DNA from: Larix kaempferi
Taxonomy: Eukaryota; Streptophyta; Pinopsida; Pinales; Pinaceae
Direction of reading: 5' to 3'
Length of the DNA stretch: 64,000 nucleotides
NCBI GenBank assembly: GCA_027924585.1
Contig: BSBM01000252.1
Location: 3,782,001 to 3,846,000, forward strand
Part shown: positions 11,639 through 22,398 of the stretch, in pieces
Numbering within the stretch: the first letter of the stretch is position 1
Layout: each line of letters starts with the position of its first letter
Translations under genes and position numbers: made by a program
Notes under the pieces: model-generated
What the model was told of the DNA's origin: nothing
The model's database searches: none
What the model saw: the letters and a program-made list of their open reading frames with translations, nothing else

Positions 11639-12128
11639 TGTTGAATATTGTAACTTCTAAGAATATTATATTTGTACATTAGTATTCCGGAGATGTTTCA
11701 TCCCTTCGAGGTAACCCTATTATGTATCCGGAGATGATTTTTCCTCCGATGGGTTGTGGTAACTAGGGTTATTAGACCCACCATGTGGGGGTCGGCCCTG
11801 ATCTTATATTTTAGGGGTTATTAGACTTCTCTAGGAGAGGTCAGCCCCATTAGGGATTTTTGTCAGTCAGGATCTAATATAAATAGAGGAGGTGAGCTCC
11901 TCATTAGATACACTTGCACAACTCAAAAAAGTAGCGCACTTGTCTGGGAGGTCTGCTAAGGAGGAAGAGAAGGAGGGAGCACATCTTGTATTTTGGTTGA
12001 TCATCTTATTGAGGAAAGCTTTGCTGGGTTTTCTACCCCATGAGGGTTTCCCAGGGTAAATTCTATGTCTATCTTGTGATTATGTTTCTTTCAGTGATCT
12101 TGCTAGTCTATTTGGTTTAAACTTAACA
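11639..12128 (+). repeat. Element C 5' LTR
   Basis: 490 bp, TG...CA, matching 21909-22398. It contains a TATA box and, just after it, a short perfect hairpin. Confidence 0.97.
11878..11902 (+). promoter_or_regulatory. Element C LTR TATA box and adjacent hairpin
   Basis: TATAAATAG at 11878-11886 leads into GAGGAG-GTGAG-CTCCTC (11886-11902), a 6-bp stem with a 5-base loop close to the expected transcript start. The same arrangement is kept in the 3' LTR (about 22148-22172) and, in variant form, in element E. Confidence 0.65.
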
Positions 12129-12140
12129 TGGTATCAGAGC
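12129..12140 (+). other. Element C primer-binding site (initiator Met tRNA)
   Basis: TGGTATCAGAGC lies immediately after the 5' LTR. It is the standard complement of the plant initiator methionine tRNA 3' end. Confidence 0.95.
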
Positions 12141-12176
12141 TAGCTTGAATAGGACATCTTTCACAAGGTAAGAATA

Positions 12177-12178
<2 letters not shown>

Positions 12179-12222
<44 letters not shown>
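12179..12222 (+). repeat. (TC)22 microsatellite in element C leader
   Basis: Uninterrupted TC dinucleotide run between the primer site and gag. Confidence 0.98.
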
Positions 12223-12224
<2 letters not shown>

Positions 12225-12240
12225 GTGAAAATTAGGGTTT

Positions 12241-12714
12241 CAGCAAACAGTTGGTATTGTTGAATTCTGATTACATGGCTGGATAGCCCTTCTCAAAACC
12301 AATCTTTTGAGCCCTAGATCGAACTTTTTGGTTGGGTAGAACTCCGGGAAAGTCAAACCCTAGTTTTACCAAAAGTGCGGTAAACCAGAAATTGGTTTCA
12401 GCAAAAAGTTGGTATTGTTGAATTCTGATTACATGGCTGGATAGCCCTTCTCAAAACCAATCTTTTCAGCCCTAGATCGAACTTTTTTGTTGAGTAGAAC
12501 TCCGGGAAAGTCAAACCCTAGTTTTACCAAAAGTGTGATAAACCAGAAATTGGTTTTAGCAAAAAGTTGGTATTGTTGAATTCTGATTACATGGCTGGAT
12601 AGCCCTTCTCAAAACCAATCTTTTGAGCCCTAGATCAAACTTTTTGGTTGGGTAGAACTCCAGGAAATTCAAACCCTAGTTTTACCAAAAGTGCGATAAA
12701 CCATAAATTTCTGT
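12241..12714 (+). repeat. 158-bp tandem repeat, three copies, element C leader
   Basis: Units start at 12241, 12399 and 12557 with CAGCAAA(C/A)AGTTGGTATTG. Each contains GGTTGGGTAGAACTCCGG and AAACCCTAGTTTTACC. Copies differ by a few substitutions. The rest of the leader to gag (12715-12790) is unremarkable. Related wording appears once or twice in the leader of element E (38840-39060). Confidence 0.9.
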
Positions 12715-12790
12715 CCCAGGATCCGGAAAAGTAAAAAGGTAATATTTCTGGGTAAGTACTACTCTGTCTCTTGGACTCCCCCAAGAGAAG

Positions 12791-13508
12791 ATGGCTCTAA
12801 ACACTAAGCTTGAAGACAAGCTAGAAGGTATAGAGAATTTCCGGGCATGGAAATACAGAATTGGTCTCATTCTTGAAGAGAATGATCTTGCTCATTATGT
12901 CAAGGATGAAGTTGCAGAACCGGAAGGAGATGAAGCCAAAGAGAAGCATAGGAAGGATTTGATTAGGGAAAAGAGAATCATAGCTGATTCTATTAAAGAC
13001 CACTTGATTCCCCAAGTGGCCTCCAAGAAGACTCCAAAGGAAATGTATGATGCCCTAGGAAGAATGTATGAAGGAAAGAACATCAATAGGAAGATGAACC
13101 TAAGGACTCAGTTGAAGAGTACCAAGATGCACAAAGGAGAATCCATTCAAGACTACTTCTCAAGGGTCTCTCTAATCAAGGAGAAACTAGATTCCATTGG
13201 TGATACTCTTGATGAAGATGAACTTGTGATGACTGCTCTAAATGGTCTCACTAGACCTTGGGAATCATTCATACAAACCATGTGTGCCAGAAAAGAAAGC
13301 ATGAAGTTTGATGTAGTATGGGAGGATTGTGTTCAAGAAGAGGCTAGGGTAGCCAACAGAGAAGCTCTTCTCAAAGAGGATGACCAAGCCTTGGCCACCC
13401 ACACCAAAAGAGGAAAAAGGGGTCACTTCAAGAAAGTGAACCACAAAAGGTCTCAACCCTCTCATAGATTCAAAAGGAAAGGAGGAACAAACTCAGAAAG
13501 AGACCTCT
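12791..13508 (+). CDS. Element C gag, 5' part (interrupted by D)
   Basis: ATG at 12791 opens a copia Gag with the UBN2/DUF4219-type start (GIENFRAWKYRIGLILEENDL). The capsid core includes EMYDALGRMYEGKN, LKSTKMHKGESIQDYFSRV and LVMTALNGLTRPWESFIQTM. A basic region (KRGKRGHFKKVNHKRSQ) leads to the break. At 13508 element D begins. The frame resumes at 16647 with the nucleocapsid zinc knuckle once D and one target copy are removed. The apparent stop at 13526-13528 belongs to D, not to gag. Confidence 0.9.
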
Positions 13509-14922
13509 TGTTGGAGCCTAGGCCGTAGCTATGGTAAAGCTGCGAATTTTGAGGAAAAAGCACAAGTATTTAAGGAAAGTGCTAATTTTGAAGAAACACC
13601 AATTTTTGGGTAGAAGGAAAAAGGTGCGCAGTACGGTGCCAGATGGATGAGCTCAACGCAGGTTATGGACTGGAACTCGCAGAGCTCGCGCGCACGTCAT
13701 AGAAGAATGAAGGTGGCTGAATAGAAAGCTCAGCTACCATAATAAATGAAGCGACAGAGTGGAGGGCTCAGCTACCCTCATTTAAGGCTAAGTACAGAAG
13801 TTATGGTTGCTCGGATCAAGGAGGAGCAATGGACCAGAGCATTGAAGGCGAAGGACAAGGTGCCCATACCCGCAATCTGCGCCGGAAGTCACGGAACCTA
13901 CAGGAAGCGGCGACATGACTGCAAGCGGCGCCTACAGTACACCTAGCCATGTGCGTGGTTAGGGTTTTTGGGGATTACTGTTGGGAAAGGCCCACAGTTT
14001 TGTAAAGGTGCGACCGTCATGGCCACCTATATATATATGTATAATTGATAAGGGAAAAGGTAAGTTAGTAAGCTAGCCAGTTAGTGGTTTCCAGTCAGTC
14101 AGCTAGTAAGCTAGCCATTCAGTCTTCTATTGTGTTGTAAGAAGAAAGAGTTAGAGTCGGGATATTCGTGGAGTTAATCCCTGAGTTGAAGACAGTCATA
14201 TCTCTGTAGAGGAAGAGACTAGATCGAGAGAAGGGCTCCTAGCTGTGTGCGTAGAGTTTCCTGGAAAGATCTAAGGCTGCAGCTGTGTGCGCAGCATTAT
14301 CGTATAAGTCCCCTTTGAGTTAATATATGAAACGCTCCCCTTGGATGTGGTTTCCTGAGGAGGTGAATTCTTCACGTCTTATTGTTATGGTAGTGATCAT
14401 GTGAATGCATGTCTGAGTTGTTATCTGTGTTTCAATGAATGTTGCTATGAATGTTGCGTTATCTTTATGAATATGTTGAGTCCGTTCCTGAAGCTTCCTT
14501 GGTAAATATAATCGTTAAGTGTCGAAGAATCTGTAGGACACTGTCGCCGCAGCGATAGAGGAATGCATTACTGCGCTGGGCGCACGGGCAGAAAAGATAT
14601 ATAGAGTGCCGACGCAGGGGATAAGTCACCCCGTGCGGCGGAACGGAAATGTCGCGCAGCTAGGCTGTTGAGCGAGAGTTCAGCACAGCTACGTCGAGGG
14701 GTCTGCGGAAGAGCCAGGCAGTCCGCTCTGAGGAATCGTCGAGGAAGAAAGAATAGTCTTCATGTCACCTAAGGTTAAGGAAATCTGATTCCTTAGCCCC
14801 CCATAGCCACTTCGGGTGAGACCTCGAGCTGCTGTGCAGCTCGTTGCCGAGAGGGCCAGTGCACCAAGGGGTTTTGTTGCTGCGCTTCATTAAAACCCGG
14901 GTCTTTCCAAAAGCAGCCAACA
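13509..14922 (+). repeat. Element D 5' LTR
   Basis: 1414 bp, TG...CA, near-identical to 15218-16641. It has a TATA run (ACCTATATATATATG, about 14023-14039). Open frames inside it (for example 13746-13946) recur in the other LTR but show no known domain. Confidence 0.95.
14023..14039 (+). promoter_or_regulatory. Probable TATA box of element D LTR
   Basis: CACCTATATATATATGTATAA in the first LTR is matched at about 15735-15752 in the second. Position within the LTR is reasonable for a retroelement promoter. Confidence 0.5.
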
Positions 14923-14923
14923 A

Positions 14924-15205
14924 ATGGCCAATAGCATTCAGCCATTTATGGATGAGTATGCTGACCTTACTGCCGAGATCGAGACAAAGATCAAAGAAAT
15001 TGCAGAATCTCAACAGGTGATTAATGGTACAACTAAGGAAGAAGCCACTGTAGAAACGGTGCAGACAGCTGTGGAGTGTGTCGATGAAATGGACTCCGCT
15101 ATTGCGCAGTGGAAGAAAACATTCGCGAAGACCCAAGCAAAAGCAGATGCACAAATAAAGCGACCACACGCTAGTGCAAGTGGCTCGAGGGCTAGCCACA
15201 AGTAA
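14924..15205 (+). CDS. Element D 93-codon internal ORF, unknown function
   Basis: The ATG lies one base after the end of the 5' LTR, and the ORF fills 282 of the 295 internal bases. The product is rich in Ala, Glu, Lys and Gln (LTAEIETKIKEIAESQQ, AIAQWKKTFAKTQAKADAQ) and is probably alpha-helical or coiled coil, with a basic Ser/Ala tail. It has no zinc knuckle, protease or other domain I recognise. It may be a Gag remnant or a distinct small protein. The primer site would have to overlap its first codons (TGGCCAATAGC). Confidence 0.5.
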   Translation: MANSIQPFMDEYADLTAEIETKIKEIAESQQVINGTTKEEATVETVQTAVECVDEMDSAIAQWKKTFAKTQAKADAQIKRPHASASGSRASHK

Positions 15206-15217
15206 GTGTTAGGGGCC

Positions 15218-16641
15218 TGTTGGAGCCTAGGCCGTAGCTATGGTAAAGCTGCGAATTTTGAGGAAAAAGCACAAGTATTTAAGGAAAGTGCTAATTTTGA
15301 AGAAACACCAATTTTTGGGTAGAAGGAAAAAGGTGCGCAGTACGGTGCTAGATGGATGAGCTCAACACAGGTTACGGACTGGAACTCGCAGAGCTCGCGC
15401 GCACGTCATAGAAGAATGAAGGTGGCTGAATAGAAAGCTCAGCTACCATAATAAATGAAGCGATGGAGTGGAGGGCTCAGCTACCCTCATTTAAGGCTAA
15501 GTACAGAAGTTATGGTTGCTCAGATCAAGGAGGAGCAACGGACCAGAGCATTGAAGGTGAAGGACAAGGCGCCCATACCCGCAATCTGCGCTGGAAGTCA
15601 CGGAACCTGCAGGAAGCGGCGACATGACTGCAAGCGGCGCCTACAGTACACCTAGCCATGTGCGTGGTTAGGGTTTTTGGGGATTACTGTTGGGAAAGGC
15701 CCACAGTTTTGTAAAGGTGCGACCGTCATGGCCACCTATATATATATGTATAATTGATAAGGGAAAAGGTTAGTTAGTAAGCTAGCTAGTTAGTGGTTTC
15801 CAGTCAGTCAACTAGTAAGCTAGCCATTCAGTCTTCTATTGTGTTGTAAGAAGAAAGAGTTAGAGTCGGGATAGCTGTGGAGTTAATCCCTGAGTTGCAG
15901 ACAGTCTGAGTCGACGTCTGAACTATTGTAATCTCTGTAGAGGAAGAGACTAGATCGAGAGAAGGGCTCCCAGCTATGTGCGTGGAGTTTCCTGGAAATA
16001 TCTAAGGCTACAGCTGTGTGCGCAGCATTATCGTATAAGTCCCCTTTGAGTTAATATATGAAACACTCCCCTTGGATGTGGTTTCCCGAGGAGGTGAATT
16101 CTTCACGTCTTATTGTTATGGTAGTGATCGCGTGAATGCATGTCTGAGTTGTTATCTGTGTTTCAATGAATGTTGCGTTATCTTTATGAATATGTTGAGT
16201 CCGTTCCCGAAGCTTCCTTGGTAAATATAATCGTTAAGTGTCGAAGAATCTGTAGAATGCTGTCGCCGCAGCGATAGAGGAATGCATTACTGTGTTGGGC
16301 GCACGGGCAGAAAAGATATATAGAGCATCGACGTAGGGGATAAGTCACCCCGTGCGGCGGAACGGAGATGCCATGCAGCTAGGCTGTTGAGCGAGAGTTC
16401 AGCGCAGCTATGCCGAGGGGTCTGCGGAAGAGCCAGGCAGTCCGCTCTGAGGAATCATCGAGGAAGAAAGAACAGTCTTCGCGTCGCCTAAGGTTAAGGA
16501 AATCTGAATCCTTAGCCCCCCATAGCCACTTCGGGTGAGACCTCGAGCTGCTACGCAGCTCGTTGCCGAGAGGGCCAGTGCGCCAAGGGGTTTTGTTGCT
16601 GCGCTTCATTAAAACCCGGGTCTGTCCAAAAGTAGCCAACA
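15218..16641 (+). repeat. Element D 3' LTR
   Basis: 1424 bp, matching 13509-14922. A short G-rich tract (GTTAGGGGCC, 15208-15217) directly precedes it and is the likely polypurine tract. Confidence 0.95.
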
Positions 16642-16646
16642 CCTCT

Positions 16647-19600
16647 CCACAGTCCAATGTTTTAATTGTCTTAAACTAGGACACTATGCTAGAGATTGTA
16701 CTTTACCAGAAAAGAATAAGAAAAAGTTTGTCCACAAAATACATCATGCACATATGGCAGAAGATGATAGTGAAGAAGAAGAAGGAGAAGAAGAAGAAGA
16801 AGAAGAGAAAAGGCCTCAAAGGAAAAGATCTAAAGTAAAGAAAGAAGATCCAGAAGAATATGTCCTATTTTCTGCACTCTCTGGATCTGTGTCTCCTGGT
16901 GAAGGTACATGGCTCATTGACAGTGGTGCTTCAAAGAACATCATAGGACAAAAGAAAACTCTCTCAAGAATTGAAGAAAAGTCTTCACCACAAAAGGTAT
17001 CTCTAGGAGATGATTATCAATATCCCATCAAGGGAATTGGTGAAGCAAGCTACAAGCTTGATTCTAGAACACCCTTAAAAATGAAAGAAGTTTTATATGT
17101 ACCAGGTTTAAAGAAGAACCTACTCTCTATCTCGGCACTAGATAAGAAAGGTTTTAGAGTGGCTTTCATAGATGGACAAGTACTCATGTGGTCCAAAGGA
17201 AAATCAATTAAAGATGCAGTTGTCATTGGTGAAGAAGAAGGAGGTCTCTATAAGCTCAAGGGTCATCCAGAAGTTGCCCTTGCTCATGAAATCTCTAGCC
17301 CCAGTGAGCTATGGCATAGAAGATTAGCTCACATTAACTACAAAGCCTTACCCTATGTAATCAAGGTGGTCATAGGATTACCAGACTTGAAGGCTGATCA
17401 TGATGGCTCATATAAAGGATGTAAGAAAGGGAAGAATGTCGAGAACCCCTTTCCAAAGAGTGAAACAAAGACTAAGAACATTTTGGAGCTAATACACTCA
17501 GATGTATGTGGACCAATGCCCACCACTTCTCTAAGTGGGTTTGAATACTATCTTTCATTCATTGATGACTATTCAAGGAAAACTTGGATATACTTTCTAA
17601 AAGGTAAGAATAAAGTCTTTGGAAAGTTCAAAGAGTTCAAGGCTCTAATAGAAAATCTCTTAGAAAAGAGAATCAAGATTCTCATAACAGATAATGGCGG
17701 AGAATATACTTCAAAAGACTTTGAATACTTTTGTAGAGAAGCCAGAATTAAGTGGGAACTAACCACTCCCTATGGGGTTGCTGAGAGGAAAAATAGAACC
17801 ATCATGGAAGCTGTAAAGACTACGATACATGACCAAGATATTCCCATGTATCTATGGGCTGAAGCAGCCAAGATAGCAGTATATGTGCAAAATAGACTAT
17901 CCCATAGTGCTCTTGATTTCAAAACTGTAGAAGAAGTGTTTACAAGAAAGAAGCCTAAGGTAAGTCATCTTAAAATATTTGGGTGTCCTGTGTACATCCA
18001 CATTCCAAAAGAAAAGAGAACCAAGTTGGATCCTTCTGGTAAGAAGGGAATATTTGTTGGTTATTGTGAATCATCCAAATCCTTCAGAATTTACATACCA
18101 GGTTTTCATCATATAGAAATAAGTAGAGATGTAACATTTGATGAAGAAGCAGCTCCCAAGAAATCTAGGAAGTGCCAACTTGAAGAAATCTATGAAGAAG
18201 ATACATCTCCTAGAATCACAGAGGCTGTGCACATCCCTGAAGATGATTCACCAGAGGATCATGACATGTTGGAACCACAAGAACCTCCTATTACAGATTT
18301 ATCTAAGAAAAGAAGGCCAGCATGGGCTAGAGGTATTATTCAAGGAGATGAAAGATATGGAGCTCCTGAAGGCTCCACTAGAGAAAGAAAGAAACCAAAG
18401 CTAGTGTCCAACTATATGGCCTTGATGTGTGATCTTGTGGATCAACAACCTACTAGCTATGAAGAGGTAGCTCAGAAGAAAGAATGGATAGAAGCAATGA
18501 CAAAAGAATATCAGTCAATAATGAAAAATGATGTTTGGGATGTAGTTCCCAAACCAAAAGATAAAAGTGTGGTTTCTTCCAAATGGATTTTCAATATAAA
18601 ACATGCTACAGATGGTAGCATTGAAAAATATAAGGCAAGATTTGTAGCCAGAGGATTCTCTCAGAAGGAGGGAATTGACTATGAAGAAACATTTGCACCA
18701 GTTGCTAGGTATACTTCAATTAGAATTATCATGGCTCTTGCATCTATGATGAAGTGGAAATTACACCAAATGGATGTTAAGACATATTTTCTGAATGGTG
18801 TAATTGAAGAAGAAGTGTACATAGAGAAACCACAAGGGTTTGAGATTAAAGACGGAAGAACTCATGTATGCAAACTGAAAAGGGAATTATATGGGTTGAA
18901 GCAAGCTCCCAGGGCTTGGTACGGAAGGATTGACAATTTCTTAACTAGCATGGGTTTTACCAAGAGTAAAGCTGAGCCAAATCTTTATCTCAAAGTGATG
19001 GATGATGAACCAGTTATACTGTTGTTATATGTAGACGATCTATTTCTAACCGGAAATGAGAAACAAATTATTGAAAGCAAGAAGAAGCTTTCTTCAGAAT
19101 TCGATATGAAAGATCTCGGATTAATGCACTACTTCTTAGGTCTAGAAGTATGGAAAGAACCAAAAGGAATCTTTCTAAATCAAGGTAAGTATACTGTGGA
19201 GATTTTAAAAAGGTTTGATATGTTGGAGTGTAAACCCATGGCCACTCCCATGGACTCCAACTTGAAGTTATTAGTTAATGACTCATCGGAACTAGTAGAC
19301 CTAACTCTATATAGACAAATCATTGGGTCATTGATGTATTTGACAAATACTAGGCCAGATATATGCTTTGCTGTAAATACCCTAAGTCAGTATCTTATAG
19401 AACCTAGAAAGGTTCATTTAATAGCTGCAAAGCATGTAATGAGGTACCTAAAAGGTAAATTAGATTTTGGTCTATATTATCTTGGAGGTCATGAACTCAG
19501 ATTACATGGTTACTCAGATTCTGATTGGGCAGGAAGTGTCTCAGACAGAAAGAGTACATCAGGTGGATGTTATGGTCTGGGATCTGCCATGATCTCATGG

Positions 19601-19942
19601 TTCAGCAAGAAACAATCTAGTGTGGCCCTCAGTACTGCTGAAGCAGAATATATAGCTGCCTGCTCTGCCAGCTGTGAAGCAGTATGGATTCGGAAGCTAT
19701 TATCTGGAGTGTTTGACTTAGAAATGGATCCCACTGTGATTATGTGTGACAATCAAAGCTGCATTAAGATGACAGAAAATCATGTATTCCACGATAAGTC
19801 AAAACACATAGAGATCCGATACTTTTATAAACGAGATATGGTGCAGAGAGGAGCTATCAAGCTCGAGTATTTGAGCACTGAGGATCAAATTGCTGATATC
19901 TTGACCAAGCCTCTGTCTCGAGTGAAATTTGAATACTTCTGA
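16647..19942 (+). CDS. Element C nucleocapsid and pol (protease, integrase, RT, RNase H)
   Basis: The frame continues gag from before D. CCHC knuckle CFNCLKLGHYARDC comes first, then an acidic run, then (numbering from the Met at 16754) protease DSGA with Asp 56. The integrase shows a GAG-pre-integrase region (LWHRRLAHINY), then D250 (HSDVCGP), D313 (TDNGGEY) and E344 (GVAERKNRT). RT follows with KARFVARGFSQ, YGLKQAPRAWY and YVDD at 759-762, then RNase H (SDWAG, ALSTAEAEY, CDNQS) to a stop at 19940-19942. Domain order is Ty1/copia. The D313-E344 interval is five residues short of DX35E, and the integrase zinc finger is reduced (YKGCKKGK). The frame is otherwise open throughout. Confidence 0.95.
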
Positions 19943-20119
19943 GACAAGCTTGGTGTAGTTCAAAAGGACCCTCCTCGAAAGGGGGAGTAGTATAGTCACT
20001 GATGATGAGATTGTCTCATCGAACAGCAAAGTCGATGATGAGGTTACCTATTCACTACACCTAGTTACTTAAAAATATTTAGATTTAGGACTCTTATATT
20101 TAGAATACTTAGTTTCACT

Positions 20120-20310
20120 TATACATGTTTTTGATGATAGATGTATTAGTGAGAATACATGCTTTTGATGATAGATGTATTAGTGAGAATACATGCTTTT
20201 GATGATATAATTATTAGTGATAATACATGCTTTTGATGATAGATGTATTAGTGGGAATACATGATAGATGTATTAGTGAGAATACATGCTTTTGATGATA
20301 CATGTATCAA
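20120..20310 (+). repeat. Imperfect ~39-bp tandem repeat
   Basis: Repeats of ATACATGCTTTTGATGATAGATGTATTAGTGAGA, four to five copies with some shortened. Confidence 0.75.
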
Positions 20311-20367
20311 CTAATGTACTTGTATGGTTGAGGATACTTGTACTTGTATTGATGAGAATACATGTGA

Positions 20368-20702
20368 GGATTGCATCATCCTTGAACACACGTTCTAAAG
20401 TGAGCCATAGACAGGTGTCTCCGAGAAAGAAGAGGGATTGTATCATCCTTGAACACACGTTCTAAAGTGAGCCGTAGACAGGTGTCTTCGAGAAAGAAAT
20501 GGGATTGTATCATCCTTGAACACACGTTCTAAAGTGAGCCATAGATAGGTGTCTCCGAGAAAGAAGAGGGATTGTATCATCCTTGAACACACGTTCTAAA
20601 GTGAGCCGTAGACAGGTGTCTCCGAGAAAGAAGAGGGATTGTATCATCCTTGAACACTCGTTCTAAAGAGAGCCGTAGATGTATGTCTTCGAGAATGAAG
20701 TC
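20368..20702 (+). repeat. 67-bp tandem repeat, five copies
   Basis: Starts at 20368, 20435, 20502, 20569 and 20636. Each reads GGATTGTATCATCCTTGAAC, then GTTCTAAAGTGAGCC, then GTGTCTCCGAGAAAGAAG. Confidence 0.9.
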
Positions 20703-20724
20703 CTTGGTGGACATGTGAGGATTG

Positions 20725-21300
20725 GATCATCCTTGGACTTTAGCCCTAAAGAGAGTCGTAGACATGATGTCTCCGATAATGAAGTCCTTAATGAATAGGT
20801 AGGGGATTGTATCTTCCCCGGACTTCGGTCCCAGAATTGAGCCGTAGACATGATGTCTCCGATAATGAAGTCCTGAATGAACAGGTAGGGAATTGTATCT
20901 TCCCCAGACTTCGGTCCTAGAATTGAGCCGTAGACATGATGTCTCCAATAATGAAGTCCTGAATGAACAGGTAGGGGATTGTATCTTCCCCGGACTTCGG
21001 TCCCAGAATTGAGCCGTAGACTAGGTCTCCGATAATGAAGTCCTGAATGAATAGGTAGGGTATTGTATCTTCCCTGAATTTTGGTCTCAAAATTGAGCCA
21101 TAGACTGGGTCTCTGATAATGAAGTCCTGAATGAACAGGTAGGGGATTGTATCTTCCCTAGACTTCGGTCCCAGAATTGAGCCGTAGACTGGGTCTCTGA
21201 TAATGAAGTCCTGAATGAACAGGTCGGGAATTGTATCTTCCCCGGACTTTGGTCCCAGAATTGATCCGTAGACTGATGTCTCTGAGAATTGAAGATAGGT
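20725..21300 (+). repeat. ~86-bp tandem repeat, about six and a half copies
   Basis: The unit contains GGATTGTATCTTCCCCGGAC, then CAGAATTGAGCCGTAGAC, then GTCTCCGATAATGAAG, then TCCTGAATGAACAGGTAG. It is a longer relative of the preceding 67-bp unit and of the 88-bp unit in element E. Confidence 0.9.
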
Positions 21301-21480
21301 ACATGTGAGGACTGCATCGTCCATGAACTGGGTTCAAAATGTATGTGATGGGATTGCATCGTCCCTAGACATGAGACTTGTCTTAAAGTGATAACAACTG
21401 ATCATCCTGGAACTTGATCTGGATTGTATCATCCATGGACCTATGTCCTAAAGAGAGCAGGACTGATCATCTTGTAAACT

Positions 21481-21760
21481 GATGATCGTGTGATGACGAT
21501 GCTGATGATCGTGTGATGACGATGCCGATGATCGTGTGATGACGACGTTGATGATTGTGTGATAACGATGCTGATGATCGTGTGATGACGATGTTGATGA
21601 TCGTGTGATGACGATGCTGATGATCGTGTGATGACGATGTTGATGATCATGTGATGACGATGCTGATGATCATGTGATGATGATGCTGATGATCGTGTGA
21701 TGACGATGCTAATGATTGTGTGATGACAATGCTGATGATTGTGTGATTACTATGTTGATG
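21481..21760 (+). repeat. 23-bp tandem repeat, about twelve copies
   Basis: Unit GATGATCGTGTGATGACGATGCT with drift. A few copies also occur in element E near 43300-43350. Confidence 0.9.
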
Positions 21761-21898
21761 ACATTGATGTTCCAGTAACTGGTTGAGTTACTGATGATGA
21801 TGAATTGAAGAAAGCTTCCGATGATTTATAGATGTATCATGTATGATGTAGTCGATGACTCCTTGCTCCTGCAGACGTTGTTATAATATCCTTCTCGT

Positions 21899-21908
21899 TA
21901 AGGGGGAG
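21899..21908 (+). other. Element C polypurine tract
   Basis: TAAGGGGGAG directly before the 3' LTR. Confidence 0.9.
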
Positions 21909-22398
21909 TGTTGAATATTGTAACTTCTAAGAATATTATATTTATACATTATTATTCCAGAGATGTTTCATCCCTCCGAGGTAACCCTATTATGTATCCA
22001 GAGATGATTTTTCCTCCGATGGGTTGTGGTAACTAGGGTTATTAGACCCACCATGTGGGGGTCAGCCCTGATCTTATATTTTAGGGGTTATTAGACTTCT
22101 CCAGGAGAGGTCGGCCCCATTAGGGTTTTTAGTCAGTCAGGATCTAATATAAATAGAGGAGGTGAGCTCCTCATTAGATACACTTGCACAACTCAGAAAA
22201 GTAGCGCACTTGTCTGGGAAGTCTACTAAGGAGGAAGAGAAGGAGGGAGCACATCTTGTATTTTGGTTGATCATCTTATTGAGGAAAGCTTTGCTGGGTT
22301 TTCTACCCCATGAGGGTTTCCCAGGGTAAATTCTGTGTCTATCTTGTGCTTTTGTTTCTTTCAGTGATCTTGCTAGTCTATTTGGTTTAAACTTAACA
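21909..22398 (+). repeat. Element C 3' LTR
   Basis: 490 bp matching 11639-12128, followed by the CCTTT target copy and then by element A LTR sequence. Confidence 0.97.

Larger units (their letters stand above)
13509..16641 (+). mobile_element. Element D: short non-autonomous LTR retrotransposon
   Basis: LTRs of 1414 bp (13509-14922) and 1424 bp (15218-16641), both TGTTGGAGCC...AGCCAACA, flank only 295 bp of internal sequence. The whole is bracketed by a perfect CCTCT duplication (13504-13508, 16642-16646) inside gag of element C. The 3' LTR carries an extra segment near 15907-15930 (CTGAGTCGACGTCTGAACT). It has no RT, RNase H or integrase, so it must have moved with enzymes from another element. 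By structure it is a TRIM/LARD-like unit, though its LTRs are longer than typical TRIMs. Confidence 0.95.
19943..21898 (+). other. Element C 3' untranslated region made of tandem arrays
   Basis: Nearly 2 kb between the pol stop and the 3' LTR has no domain. A first polypurine-like tract (GAAAGGGGGAGTAG, about 19977-19990) follows pol. Four successive arrays then fill the space (separate entries). A second tract abuts the LTR. Element E has the same layout. Confidence 0.85.
11639..22398 (+). mobile_element. Element C: Ty1/copia retrotransposon, nearly complete, split by D
   Basis: Two 490-bp LTRs (11639-12128, 21909-22398) with TGTTGAAT...CTTAACA ends are flanked by a perfect CCTTT duplication (11634-11638, 22399-22403). 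An initiator-Met primer site follows the first and a polypurine tract precedes the second. gag and pol form one frame once D (13509-16641) is taken out. By hand the LTRs differ at about 16 of 490 sites. About 2 kb of tandem arrays lies between pol and the 3' LTR. C sits inside the 3' LTR of element A. Confidence 0.97.

Noticed and set aside
13746-13946. 66-codon open frame present in both LTRs of element D as a possible gene
   Set aside because: LTR sequence with no domain; duplicated only because LTRs are duplicated.
20663-21359. Several minus-strand open frames with repeated peptides
   Set aside because: They are translations of the 86-bp tandem array of element C; the repeat period and lack of a domain explain them. 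The same applies to 42144-42607 in element E.
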